Source: Brevibacillus panacihumi
GTDB taxonomy: Bacteria; Bacillota; Bacilli; Brevibacillales; Brevibacillaceae
Length of the DNA stretch: 33,606 nt
Assembly: GCF_003710985.1 (NCBI RefSeq)
Contig: NZ_RHHT01000083.1
Span: 1-33,606 of the forward strand
Direction: 5' to 3'
Part shown: piece after piece, positions 1 through 7,985 of the stretch
Position numbering within the stretch: position 1 is the stretch's first letter
Layout: each line of letters starts with the position of its first letter
Program-made: the position numbers and the translations under genes
Notes under the pieces: model-generated
Database searches by the model: none
What the model was told of the DNA's origin: nothing
Seen by the model: the letters and a program-made list of their open reading frames with translations, nothing else

Positions 1-19
1 GGGTTTCTCATCAGTCTGA

Positions 20-45
20 GGGGCGATAGATTCGCCCCTTTTTTT
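20..45 (+). terminator. Rho-independent terminator of an upstream + strand gene
   Basis: A 7-bp stem GGGGCGA/TCGCCCC (20-26 with 32-38) closes a 5-nt loop and is followed by seven T residues (39-45). The orientation fits a gene lying before the window. The T-rich stretch after it (39-70) repeats a TTTTTTATCTTC unit. Confidence 0.85.
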
Positions 46-107
46 ATCTTCTTTTTTATCTTCTTTTTATAGAACTTTTTAGGACGGGGGACCAGCATAA
101 GCTGGTC

Positions 108-313
108 GAGGAAAAAGGGAAAAAAAGCTCAAGGCATTTGGGATCTTGACCCAGGCGCAACGGAAAAGGCGGAACACGGTTTCAGCGGCCAACCCTGAAA
201 TACTTCTGGAATCGGCTGCTTTTGGCCGCGGTTCCGCCTTTGGAGTGCAGCCAGCCAGGGATGACCCCCAGCAAAGATCCCAACCCGCCTAAAGCGTTTT
301 TCCCTTTTTCCTC
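108..313. repeat. Long imperfect inverted repeat (about 206 nt), MITE-like or structured RNA
   Basis: The gene-free stretch 46-356 is dominated by nested inverted repeats that fold as one long hairpin. Visible pairs are 108-124 with 297-313 (17 bp, perfect), 132-135 with 287-290, 138-147 with 274-283 (10 bp), CCC-A-GGC 150-156 with GCC-A-GGG 254-260, 165-175 with 231-241 (11 bp, perfect) and 185-192 with 222-229 (8 bp). A separate perfect hairpin, GACCAGC/GCTGGTC, sits just outside at 90-107. No open reading frame with a ribosome binding site is seen here. The symmetry is real in the sequence; whether it is a non-autonomous mobile element, a non-coding RNA or the 3' structure of the gene at 357-1814 is not known. 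Confidence 0.75.
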
Positions 314-356
314 CGCTCCACTACAGCAGGACGACCACTACCGAAAAAAAGCGAGC

Positions 357-1814
357 TTAGTTGCTGATAACGACGGAGTTGGAATAGCCATCCCAGCTTA
401 CTTTTGCTCCCAAAGCTTCACTGACAAAACGGATGGGAACCATGGTTGTCTCATTGTTGTACAGAATGGCGGGCACGTCCATGGTAATGGGCTGCCCATT
501 TTTATATGCCGTTTTGGAACCAATGGTCAGCTTGATGACGTCGTTGCCCCGTGTGGCTGTGACGCTTTGTGTCGCTTCATCCCAATCTACCTTCGCTCCA
601 AACGCTTCAAAGACAGCGCGCATAGGAACGAGAACCCGCGAGTTGATTTTCACCGGCGGCTTGCTGTAATTTTGCAATTCCCCGTCAATGAAGACAATGA
701 TCTGTCCAGATGTATTCACTGTATAGAAGGCAGACAGTGATTGCGCATACTCTTGGCTTGCCGGATCGATGACTTCGATGTAGAGCGTATAGCCCCCGGT
801 GGTCAGATTGAGGTTCGAAATGATTTGATTGACATTGGACGGATCGATGGACACGCGACGCACTTCGTTGCCCCAAGCATCCACTACAACCAGATAGTAT
901 TCGTAGACTTGATAGGAACTGGACACTTTGAGTGTCACTTTAATCGTACCGTTGCTGTTGATTGAGACATTCCCGGGAAATTGCGCTCCGCTTGGAATGG
1001 AGAATTCTACTTTTGGCGCAGAAATGACCCATTTTACGCTTTCGGAATAGGTTTTGCTGCCGCCGTTTGCCATCTCAAGCTGGACAGTGTACGTACCTGC
1101 AGGCAGAGACAGGCTTTTGGAGGACAGAGTCGGGTTCTTGGTTTGAACAGGAATCCGCTTGACGACTTGTCCATTTTCATTGAGTACGACGAGAGTAAAC
1201 TTTGCCTTCTCGTATTCAGTCGTCAGGTTTATGACGATCTGGATCGAACCCTCAGAGATTTTCACATAGCCAGGAAAAACGCTTTCTTTGCTCTTCGTAA
1301 AATAAATGGATTCTTCTTCCGATTGCAGGGTGAATTTGCCGCATGCCTCTTCAGAAATGATAGGATCGATAAAATATTCACCTGAGGTTTTCTTTTCTTT
1401 TATTTCATAGTTTCGTACTTCCAGATACACTTTTGCATCTTCTGACAGCTCGTTCAGCTCTTCATTGGAGATGCGGATCTCACCAGTTTTTACTTTGACT
1501 TGAATTTCTTGGCCTTGCAGATCTGTGGCTGTGACGGTTTCGGCTCTTTGTTTCGCTACGGTGTTCACCGGGATTCGCCATTGCTCTCTTCCCCGCTTGT
1601 CCATAAAGACCAGTTCCATGTGTTCCAGATATTCCGGTTCAACCCGGACATAGGCAGACAGATTGCCGTCTGCATCGAGTATGACTTCCTTCAATACGGG
1701 AGCTAAAGGATTGCGGATGGCATAGCAAGAGGCCTTGGCACTGCTAATGCCGAGAGTGGACACAAAAAGTAGAATGATGCTTGCGAGGCTGATCCATTTT
1801 TGCAATCGGTTCAT
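357..1814 (-). CDS. Secreted protein with copper amine oxidase N-terminal-like (stalk) domain
   Basis: 485 residues. An N-terminal signal peptide (about 1-28, hydrophobic core then AKA before Ser-Cys) predicts export. The C-terminal 114 residues (about 372-485) form a domain of the copper amine oxidase N1 family, with its two characteristic repeats RVLVPMRAVFEAFGAKVDW and TMVPIRFVSEALGAKVSW. This domain is common on the surface of Paenibacillaceae and is not itself an oxidase. Residues about 168-266 and 267-371 look like two copies of one beta-rich module (each has FPG near its start, a strand with LVV, and GTYTV or GGYTL near its end). The start is ATG at 1814 with AAGGAG ten bases upstream. 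No catalytic motif is seen; a structural or wall-binding role is inferred. It is a single-gene unit downstream of the SOD terminator. Confidence 0.85.
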   Translation of the reverse strand: MNRLQKWISLASIILLFVSTLGISSAKASCYAIRNPLAPVLKEVILDADGNLSAYVRVEPEYLEHMELVFMDKRGREQWRIPVNTVAKQRAETVTATDLQGQEIQVKVKTGEIRISNEELNELSEDAKVYLEVRNYEIKEKKTSGEYFIDPIISEEACGKFTLQSEEESIYFTKSKESVFPGYVKISEGSIQIVINLTTEYEKAKFTLVVLNENGQVVKRIPVQTKNPTLSSKSLSLPAGTYTVQLEMANGGSKTYSESVKWVISAPKVEFSIPSGAQFPGNVSINSNGTIKVTLKVSSSYQVYEYYLVVVDAWGNEVRRVSIDPSNVNQIISNLNLTTGGYTLYIEVIDPASQEYAQSLSAFYTVNTSGQIIVFIDGELQNYSKPPVKINSRVLVPMRAVFEAFGAKVDWDEATQSVTATRGNDVIKLTIGSKTAYKNGQPITMDVPAILYNNETTMVPIRFVSEALGAKVSWDGYSNSVVISN

Positions 1815-1896
1815 AGTTGTATGACTCCTTTATTAGATGAATTACTTGTTTTATCGGAATAAATACCTACGTCGATTAGTAGAAAGTACCTAAAAA

Positions 1897-1942
1897 AGAG
1901 AAGAACATTTCAGCGCCGGGAAATGCTCTTCTCTCTTTTTTG
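1897..1942. terminator. Bidirectional-looking terminator after the SOD gene
   Basis: Arms 1897-1911 and 1920-1934 pair at 14 of 15 positions around an 8-nt GC-rich loop. Six T residues follow on the - strand and seven on the + strand. It lies just past the stop of the superoxide dismutase gene (1947), so its main job is to end that - strand transcript. Confidence 0.85.
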
Positions 1943-1946
1943 TTTG

Positions 1947-2468
1947 TTAACCGGCTACGATCAGTCCGCATGCCAGGCGTTTTCCGGAGTTGCCGGCTGG
2001 CTGAGTGCGGTAATCATCAGGGTTCTGGTGGATGACGACCGTTTTTCCGATCACATCTGCCGCACGGAAGCGATTGGTGAAAACATTCATTCGGGCGTAA
2101 CCGCCATTGGACAGGAGTACAGGCAGATCTCCCGCGTGATGGGGGTGGGGCTGGTTGGTAGGGTTCCAGTGTTCGCCCGATGCCAGAAAGGGATTGGCAG
2201 GATCACCGACGGCGCAAGAGCCTTTGTCATGCAGATGGAAGCCAAAAAAGGGCCCGATCGGCTGTTGGCCTTCACTGGAAGGAAGACCGCTCACTTCGAC
2301 AAATACATCCGTGCCATAAGGGACATCGGTAAACACCACAAAGCCTTGCAGGTCGGGAGCCAGGGGGCCGCCCTGGATCTCGGCGTAGGCTTGGGTCGGT
2401 GCATAGGCATACGAGGAGGACACGAAGCGCGGATCGTATCCGTAAGCTGCAGGCATATACCAATTCAT
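1947..2468 (-). CDS. Cu/Zn superoxide dismutase family protein
   Basis: 173 residues starting at the ATG at 2468, chosen because AAGGGTG lies 10 bases upstream; a longer frame to 2516 lacks such a site. The family converts superoxide to peroxide and oxygen. All metal ligands appear present: copper side H78, H80, H100 (bridging) and H147; zinc side H108, H111 (or H110) and D114. The disulfide pair C85/C167 and the active-site arginine R164 (KRLACG) are also present, so it looks catalytically complete. Bacillus subtilis YojM, a relative, is known to lack copper ligands. Unlike most SodC proteins it has no signal peptide; the N-terminus is a Tyr/Ala/Pro-rich stretch, so a cytoplasmic or spore-associated location is possible. 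Single-gene unit. Confidence 0.9.
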   Translation of the reverse strand: MNWYMPAAYGYDPRFVSSSYAYAPTQAYAEIQGGPLAPDLQGFVVFTDVPYGTDVFVEVSGLPSSEGQQPIGPFFGFHLHDKGSCAVGDPANPFLASGEHWNPTNQPHPHHAGDLPVLLSNGGYARMNVFTNRFRAADVIGKTVVIHQNPDDYRTQPAGNSGKRLACGLIVAG

Positions 2469-2615
2469 TTTTGAATTCACCCTTGTCATATCATTTAATG
2501 GTACATCGTATGACATGGGTGGGCGTAGCGTGCTTGCCTAGGTTCAGAAGGGTTATTTGTCTTGTACGCAGAAAAGGTAGAGTCGAAGTGGCGTTAGGGA
2601 AGGAAGTGTCGGAGG

Positions 2616-3353
2616 ATGCGGTATCGCGGATCGGATTTTTACGACAGGGATGAGAATTTTGCCAGGTATATGGAGCGCAGGCAGTCCGAGGAAAACGCCA
2701 ATGACACGCTGGAGAAGCCTGTTTTCGAGGAATTGCTGGGGAGTGTAGCGGGACTCCGCATTCTTGATGCCGGCTGTGGAGACGCTGGATACGGGAGAGA
2801 GTTATTGGAGCTAGGCTGTACGGCTTATCTGGGCTTGGAGGGCTCTGGCAACATGGTGATGGCCGCTCAAAAGTCGCTGGAGGGAGTCAATGGGAACGTC
2901 GTTCGAGCCTGGATGGAGGAGTGGGAGTATCCGCACGAAGCCTTTGACCGGGTGATCTCCCGTCTGGCGATTCATTATGTAGAGGATCTGGATCGATTGC
3001 TGCACGACTTTTACCAGTCTTTAAAGCCCGGCGGCAAGCTCGTATTTTCTGTCGAGCATCCCGTCATTACGTCAACTTTGCAGCCCTCTGGCCAACGGAC
3101 AAGCTGGGTAGTGGACAATTATTTCACGGAAGGCTACCGGGAGCAGCAATGGATGGGAGGTACTGTCTACAAGTACCACCGTTCCATTGAGACGTATTTC
3201 TTGGCTTTGCAAAAAGCGGGCTTTGTCGTGGAGCATGTAAGAGAATCCAAACCGGTACGCTCGAATTTTCGCCAGGAGGAAACCTATCAACGCAGGCTGA
3301 GAATTCCGCTGTTTCTCTTTTTTTCGGCCAGAAAAAGAAAAGACGAGGATTAG
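2616..3353 (+). CDS. Class I SAM-dependent methyltransferase
   Basis: 245 residues. The Rossmann-type methyltransferase motif I is LRILDAGCGDAGYGRELL (about 47-64), followed by an acidic strand end (GLEGSG), a post-I region with ISRLAIHYVEDLDRLL and the motif LKPGGKLVFSVEHP. This matches the UbiE/biotin-synthesis-like small-molecule methyltransferases; the substrate cannot be read. The ATG at 2616 is preceded by GGGAAGGAAG. The gene is transcribed away from the SOD gene and converges on the histidine phosphatase gene with a 4-base overlap of the 3' ends, so no separate terminator is visible. Confidence 0.85.
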   Translation: MRYRGSDFYDRDENFARYMERRQSEENANDTLEKPVFEELLGSVAGLRILDAGCGDAGYGRELLELGCTAYLGLEGSGNMVMAAQKSLEGVNGNVVRAWMEEWEYPHEAFDRVISRLAIHYVEDLDRLLHDFYQSLKPGGKLVFSVEHPVITSTLQPSGQRTSWVVDNYFTEGYREQQWMGGTVYKYHRSIETYFLALQKAGFVVEHVRESKPVRSNFRQEETYQRRLRIPLFLFFSARKRKDED

Positions 3354-3889
3354 GCTTCCCAAATGCGCACCGGCCTGACAGGAGCCTGCGACAAGGACAA
3401 TTGGTAGACGTCGGGATTGGTCAGCCGCTCCCAATCGGCATATCCTGTACGCTCATCATAATGCTTGAGCAGCAAAGAGAGCAGATTGCCATGGGTAGCC
3501 AGGACGATGTTGCCCTCGCCGCTTGCGGTAACTTCTTTGATCACGCCGAGGGCGCGGTTCATCGCCATTCTGCTGGATTCTCCGCCTGTGAAGACTAGAT
3601 CCAGGTCGTCAAAGGTGCGCTGGAGCATGGTGCGCCAATCGGGATTGTTTTCGCCGCATAGCACCCGCTCCGTCAGTCGCTCATCCGTATCGATAGAGAG
3701 ACCGAGACGGTCTGCCAAAGGCTGCACGGATTGGCGGGCGCGAAGAAATGGACTTGAGATGATTCTCGCAATCTCTTTTTCCTGCAAAAAGTCGGCGAGA
3801 CGCATGGCTTGTTCCTGCCCCGCAAGTGTCAAAGGAGCAGCAGCCTCCTGCCCTTCGGCGCTGCAATGTCTGACGAGAAACAGATTCAT
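3350..3889 (-). CDS. Histidine phosphatase superfamily protein
   Basis: 179 residues. The N-terminal motif is FLVRHCSAEG with catalytic H8; the usual RHG reads RHC here, a variant I recall from other Firmicute members. R50 in SSPFLRA and the second histidine H133 in LATHGN complete the branched active site of the phosphoglycerate mutase/SixA-type fold. It probably dephosphorylates a small metabolite or protein; the substrate is unknown. The start is ATG at 3889 with GAGGTGATCG upstream. It lies 27 bases after the oligopeptide-binding protein gene on the same strand, so the two may be cotranscribed. Confidence 0.85.
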   Translation of the reverse strand: MNLFLVRHCSAEGQEAAAPLTLAGQEQAMRLADFLQEKEIARIISSPFLRARQSVQPLADRLGLSIDTDERLTERVLCGENNPDWRTMLQRTFDDLDLVFTGGESSRMAMNRALGVIKEVTASGEGNIVLATHGNLLSLLLKHYDERTGYADWERLTNPDVYQLSLSQAPVRPVRIWEA

Positions 3890-3916
3890 TCGATCACCTC
3901 GTTTTTTTATATTTTA

Positions 3917-5554
3917 TTAACTGACGATGTCGCCCCATTTGAGCTCGAGATTTCCCATTCCATCAATAAACACGCCTTTGACGCGGTCATGCTTTACCCA
4001 GGAATTGGTATAGTAGAAGAGGGGGGCGATCGGCATTTCGTCCATCAGGATTTGCTCTGCCTGTACGAGCAATTGATTCCGCTTCTGCGTGTCCATCTCG
4101 ACGGCTGATTGTTTTAGCAGTGCCTGATAGCGTTCATTTTCCCAACCGGTGTCATTGTTCCCGCCTGTTCGGTCCCGGAAGATGCCCAGGAAGCTGATCG
4201 GATCATTAAAATCCCCGAGCCATCCGGACCTGGAGATCTGATAGAGCCCCTTGTGCTGCTCTTCCAGAAATACGGTCCACTCTTTGTCTTCCAGCTTCAC
4301 GTCGATATCAAACGCCTGTCGCCACTGTTCTGCGACAGCCTCTGCCAATTGCTTGTGCGACTCAGAGGTATTGTACGTGAGCGTGATGGGAGGCAGGGCG
4401 GCAAGACCCAGCTCGTTCAGGCCTTCCTGCAGCAGTTTTTTGGCCGTCTGCGTATCGTTGTCCAAAAAGTAAGGTTCCGTCTGTACGGCCATCGAAGGGG
4501 GAACGAAGCCCAGCGCCGGCTGCTGATGGCCTTGCCTGACTTGATCGATGATCAGCTGCCGATTGATGGCGTAAGAAAACGCCTTGCGGATCTTGACGTT
4601 GTTGAAAGGAACCTGTTGCGTATTGAATTTGTACATATAGACTGCCGCAATCGTCTGGGTGTTGATTTTCCCTGCATCGGTCAAGCTCGGAATCGCTTGG
4701 GCGGGTAACGTGCTGAGCGGAGCCCCAGCCCAATCCAGCTCATCTTTTTCATAGAGAAACAGCTCGGTATTCTCGTCCGAAATCATAGAAAATTCCACAC
4801 GGTCAAGCTTTACGGCGTCCTTGTCCCAATACTGGTCGTTTTTAGCGAGAACCAGCTTTGCATCATGATCCCATTGCTCAATTTTAAACGGACCGTTGCC
4901 CACATGGGTATCTGCGTGTGCTGCCCAGCGGGAATTGGCCTCGATCTTCGGCCGATAAACGGGATAATAGGTAGCAAAGGCGGTCAACTCCGGGAAATAG
5001 GAGGTTGGATGCTCAAGCTGGACGACAAGCGTTTTGTCATCGATTGCCTTGACCCCGACCTCGTCTGCTGAGGCAAGTCCATTGTTGTATTTTTCGCCGT
5101 TTTTGAGATAGTACATCTGATAGGCGTAAATGGATGCGGTCCGTGGATCGAGGACGCGTTTCCAGGCGTACTCAAAATCATGGGCGGTTACTGGATCGCC
5201 ATTGCTCCATTTGCTGTCGCGCAGGTGGAAGGTATACGTGAGCCTGTCCGCTGAGACGTCCATTTTTTTCGCAACAGCCAACTGGGGCCTTCCATCGGCT
5301 CCGATGCGCGTCAAACCATCGAAGGTCGCGCGAATGACTGCAGCCGATGTGGAATCCTCCGCAAAAGCAGGGTCTGCTGTAGGCGGTTCAATCGACAGGT
5401 TCATTCGCAGCACTTTTTGTGCACGCGGCTGTTGTGGTGACGTTTCGGGTTTCTTTTCCCGTTTCGTTTGGCTGGAGGCGTTTTGCTCACAGCCCGTAAT
5501 CGCTGCACTGATGCAGAGCAGTATACACATCGCAATGAAAATCACTTTTCTCAC
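3917..5554 (-). CDS. Peptide ABC transporter substrate-binding lipoprotein (OppA/DppE-like)
   Basis: 545 residues from a GTG start at 5554, chosen because AAAGGGGGG lies 9 bases upstream. A signal sequence with the lipobox ITGC places the lipidated cysteine at residue 22, so the mature protein is anchored outside the membrane. The body has the family 5 solute-binding pattern: LTYTFHLRDSKWSNGDPVTAHDFEYAWKR is the typical signature, with GNGPFKI and the C-terminal MPIAPLFYY stretch. It should bind oligopeptides. No permease or ATPase genes for peptide uptake are nearby, so it is an orphan receptor that must share another system or act in peptide sensing. A likely promoter is at 5586-5614. Confidence 0.92.
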   Translation of the reverse strand: MRKVIFIAMCILLCISAAITGCEQNASSQTKREKKPETSPQQPRAQKVLRMNLSIEPPTADPAFAEDSTSAAVIRATFDGLTRIGADGRPQLAVAKKMDVSADRLTYTFHLRDSKWSNGDPVTAHDFEYAWKRVLDPRTASIYAYQMYYLKNGEKYNNGLASADEVGVKAIDDKTLVVQLEHPTSYFPELTAFATYYPVYRPKIEANSRWAAHADTHVGNGPFKIEQWDHDAKLVLAKNDQYWDKDAVKLDRVEFSMISDENTELFLYEKDELDWAGAPLSTLPAQAIPSLTDAGKINTQTIAAVYMYKFNTQQVPFNNVKIRKAFSYAINRQLIIDQVRQGHQQPALGFVPPSMAVQTEPYFLDNDTQTAKKLLQEGLNELGLAALPPITLTYNTSESHKQLAEAVAEQWRQAFDIDVKLEDKEWTVFLEEQHKGLYQISRSGWLGDFNDPISFLGIFRDRTGGNNDTGWENERYQALLKQSAVEMDTQKRNQLLVQAEQILMDEMPIAPLFYYTNSWVKHDRVKGVFIDGMGNLELKWGDIVS

Positions 5555-5585
5555 GATGGGGTTCCCCCCTTTCGAGCTACTACTT

Positions 5586-5614
5586 ACTATACCCATGTAG
5601 ATATGTAGTGAAAA
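5586..5614 (-). promoter_or_regulatory. Candidate sigma-A promoter of the peptide-binding protein gene
   Basis: On the - strand a -35 box TTTTCA (5609-5614) and a -10 box TATAGT (5586-5591) are separated by 17 bp, 32 bases before the GTG start. The -10 matches consensus at 5 of 6 positions and the -35 at 4 of 6. Confidence 0.45.
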
Positions 5615-5640
5615 TATTTGTAATGAAGATTTAATTATTG

Positions 5641-5669
5641 TTGATAATGTTTTAGTATTTTAATAGACT
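5641..5669 (+). promoter_or_regulatory. Candidate sigma-A promoter of the GNAT gene
   Basis: TTGATA (5641-5646), 17-bp spacer, TAGACT (5664-5669), 39 bases before the ATG at 5709. The -35 box matches at 5 of 6 positions, the -10 at 4 of 6. It faces away from the promoter of the peptide-binding protein. Confidence 0.4.
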
Positions 5670-5708
5670 AAGTACATTTATAAACTATTGTATAAGGAGA
5701 TAGAAACA

Positions 5709-6161
5709 ATGAACATCCGAAGACTAGGGGCAGCGGAACGCCCGCCGATGGATTTGCTGCTGTTGGCAGACCCATCCCGTAAGCTGGTGGAAGAATATCT
5801 GAAAAGGGGAGAGTGCTATGTAGCGGAGTCAGGGGAGAAGATCGTGGGCACCTATGTGCTGCTGCCGACTCGTCCGGCGACGGTGGAGCTCGTCAATATC
5901 GCCGTGGCAGAACAGCATCAAGGGAGCGGGATCGGCAAGCAACTGGTGAAGCATGCGATCCAGCAGGGGAGGGAGGCCGGTTATCAGACGATGGAAATCG
6001 GCACTGGCAACTCCAGCGTGGGTCAGCTTGCTTTGTACCAAAAATGCGGATTTCGGATAACGGGGGTCGATCGAGACTTCTTCCTGCGGCATTACGATGA
6101 GGCCATCTTCGAGAACGGCATTCAGGTGATAGACATGATCAGGCTTTCTCAGGACTTGTAA
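5709..6161 (+). CDS. GNAT family N-acetyltransferase
   Basis: 150 residues from the ATG at 5709, which has AAGGAGATAG upstream; an earlier in-frame ATG at 5688 lacks a site. The acetyl-CoA binding motif is VNIAVAEQHQGSGIGKQLV (Q-x-x-G-x-G), followed by LALYQKCGFRITG, the usual motif B region. It transfers an acetyl group from acetyl-CoA to an amine; the acceptor cannot be predicted. The tail (DFFLRHYDEAIFENGIQVID) resembles the YesJ/YncA-like group of small Bacillales acetyltransferases. Single gene, convergent with the diguanylate cyclase gene. Confidence 0.88.
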   Translation: MNIRRLGAAERPPMDLLLLADPSRKLVEEYLKRGECYVAESGEKIVGTYVLLPTRPATVELVNIAVAEQHQGSGIGKQLVKHAIQQGREAGYQTMEIGTGNSSVGQLALYQKCGFRITGVDRDFFLRHYDEAIFENGIQVIDMIRLSQDL

Positions 6162-6323
6162 AGATCGTGAGGGAGTCTCATGCGAACAAGCATTCACTCC
6201 CATGCAGCAATTTTACAGCGATTTCCATGGTGAACGCAACTGACAACAACGACAGCCTGGACAACGGTTCTTCGTCATCACAGGCTGTCTGACAGTTTGC
6301 TAGCAAATCGGTATTGGCTGCGC

Positions 6324-7796
6324 TCAACTGTAGAATTTGAACTGGTTTTTCCCTTTTTTCTTGGAATCGTACAAGGCTTGGTCTGCCCGCTTGTACAGCA
6401 TGTCCGGGTTCAGACCGTCCTCAGGAAAAAGCGCAATGCCGATGCTGACCGTCACTTTTTCACCGTCCAACTGAATTTCCTCCGCCGTCGACACCAGAAT
6501 GGCATCAATCAGCTGCCTGGCTGTTTCTTCTGCTTCCGTCCTGCCCGCAGAGGGCATGATCAGGACGAATTCGTCACCGCCAAGCCGGATCGGCGTATCC
6601 ATGGGGCGCGCCACTTTGCGCAGGACTTGGGCCACGCATTGCAACAAGTGATCGCCTATATCATGGCCCAAATGGTCATTGACCAGCTTGAAATTGTCCA
6701 GATCGATCATAAGCAGCGCTGATTGTTCATGCTTCTTGGAGATCGCCGCCTTCAGTCGTTCGTCAAAAGCCGCTCTGTTGTTCAGTCCTGTCAGGCTGTC
6801 GTGAAAGGCCAGGTACATCGGTCTTGCAACCCAACGCGATATTAAGGAAGAGAGAATGATTGTGATAATCAGAATAATCAAAAGCTGGAAGATAAACTGG
6901 TTTCTGTAATCGTTCTGGATCACTTGCAAATCCATGTCGTGATAGACGATTTCCAGGACTTTGCTCTTCGTGGTACCTTCGTCATACTCCGATATATAGT
7001 GAACATAGCGATAGATGGCGGGTTCATTGTTCCACAAATCCTCGCATTCGGTTGTTGTTCCTGTCGTCAGTGTTGTTTCGAACGCTTTTCTGCGTTCCGG
7101 AGGGAGCTTTCGCTGTATGGCAAAAGGATCTCCCAGTTTGTATCCTCCAATATTCAGGACGTTGATTTCGTAGATGGATGGCGACCTTTGAACGAGCTGG
7201 TCGATCGTAGACAGAAAATTGAACTTGTGAAAAATGTCCCCCTCTTGCAGAGAGTAGCCCAGCTGGATAATGTACTTTTTATCTCGTGTCGGCATGTAGC
7301 TGTATTTTTTGATGACGCCAGTCTTTTGTTCGAGGTCCATCCCATCGTGGAAAAACTGGCCGTTATTACGGTATTCATCCAGCACCTTGGCCAATTTCCC
7401 GCAGCAGGCATTGAAATCCATGCCGATATCTTGCTTGAACGTACTGTGGAGAATGACGTTGTTGCTGTCGATGACGTAAACATCGAATGAAAACTGGCGT
7501 TTGAGAGAGTCGAAGTCCCAGGTTTCAAAGGAAGGATTCTTCTCGTACATGTCCAGGATCTGGATCGAGGCGTCTTTCATTTTGTTCGCTATGTTGTCGC
7601 CAAAAACATAGTAGGCCTTTTCGATGGTCTCCAATGCGTATTTGGCCATTTGTTCGTCCTGCTCAACCTGGTTTTGCTTGTTTTCAATGGCACGTTCGCG
7701 CATCCGCAGGTAATCGCTAGTAGCGATGGTAAAGGAAATCGTGAAGGCAAAGACAATCATGGTAAACGTCAGTTTAAGTCGAAAACGGGCGTTCAA
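6324..7796 (-). CDS. Membrane-bound diguanylate cyclase (GGDEF) with extracytoplasmic sensor domain
   Basis: 490 residues. TM helix 1 is about 7-27, a large extracytoplasmic sensor region about 28-300, TM helix 2 about 303-325, then a GGDEF domain to the end. The active-site loop is intact (GGDEF at 406-410) and the inhibitory I-site RPMD (397-400) sits exactly five residues before it, so the enzyme should make cyclic di-GMP from two GTP and be feedback inhibited. No EAL or HD-GYP domain is present. The sensor part looks Cache-like, inferred from layout only. The start is TTG at 7796 with GAGGTG upstream and no better ATG. It is a single gene after its own short leader; its ligand may be related to the neighbouring TRAP system, which is speculation. 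Confidence 0.92.
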   Translation of the reverse strand: MNARFRLKLTFTMIVFAFTISFTIATSDYLRMRERAIENKQNQVEQDEQMAKYALETIEKAYYVFGDNIANKMKDASIQILDMYEKNPSFETWDFDSLKRQFSFDVYVIDSNNVILHSTFKQDIGMDFNACCGKLAKVLDEYRNNGQFFHDGMDLEQKTGVIKKYSYMPTRDKKYIIQLGYSLQEGDIFHKFNFLSTIDQLVQRSPSIYEINVLNIGGYKLGDPFAIQRKLPPERRKAFETTLTTGTTTECEDLWNNEPAIYRYVHYISEYDEGTTKSKVLEIVYHDMDLQVIQNDYRNQFIFQLLIILIITIILSSLISRWVARPMYLAFHDSLTGLNNRAAFDERLKAAISKKHEQSALLMIDLDNFKLVNDHLGHDIGDHLLQCVAQVLRKVARPMDTPIRLGGDEFVLIMPSAGRTEAEETARQLIDAILVSTAEEIQLDGEKVTVSIGIALFPEDGLNPDMLYKRADQALYDSKKKGKNQFKFYS

Positions 7797-7930
7797 CTGT
7801 TACACCTCGCTGCTTTAGGGAGCTTTAGGGAAAAAAGGTAGGAATGAATAGTCGAATAGAACTATTCCACGTTGGAACTGGTAATCCTTTTTTTCGACAG
7901 AAATGTTGAAAGATGACGAAAAATGTAAAA

Positions 7931-7960
7931 CCGATCTGTAGGCAGAAGCCTGCAGATCGG
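7931..7960 (-). terminator. Terminator of the TRAP transporter operon
   Basis: A 13-bp stem (7931-7943 with 7948-7960, one G-T pair) with the loop AGAA. On the - strand it is followed by TTTTACATTTTT. It lies 26 bases past the stop of the large permease gene. Confidence 0.8.
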
Positions 7961-7985
7961 TTTGAAGAAGAAAAATGTGTGAATC

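Noticed and set aside
222..740. A 172-codon + strand frame near the left end
   Set aside because: It runs through the long hairpin and the antisense of the stalk-domain gene, with no ribosome binding site or recognisable domain.
6251..6289. Inverted repeat GACAGCCTG/CAGGCTGTC between convergent genes
   Set aside because: The 21-nt loop and lack of a T run on either strand make it a weak terminator candidate; it may be chance or a minor 3' structure.
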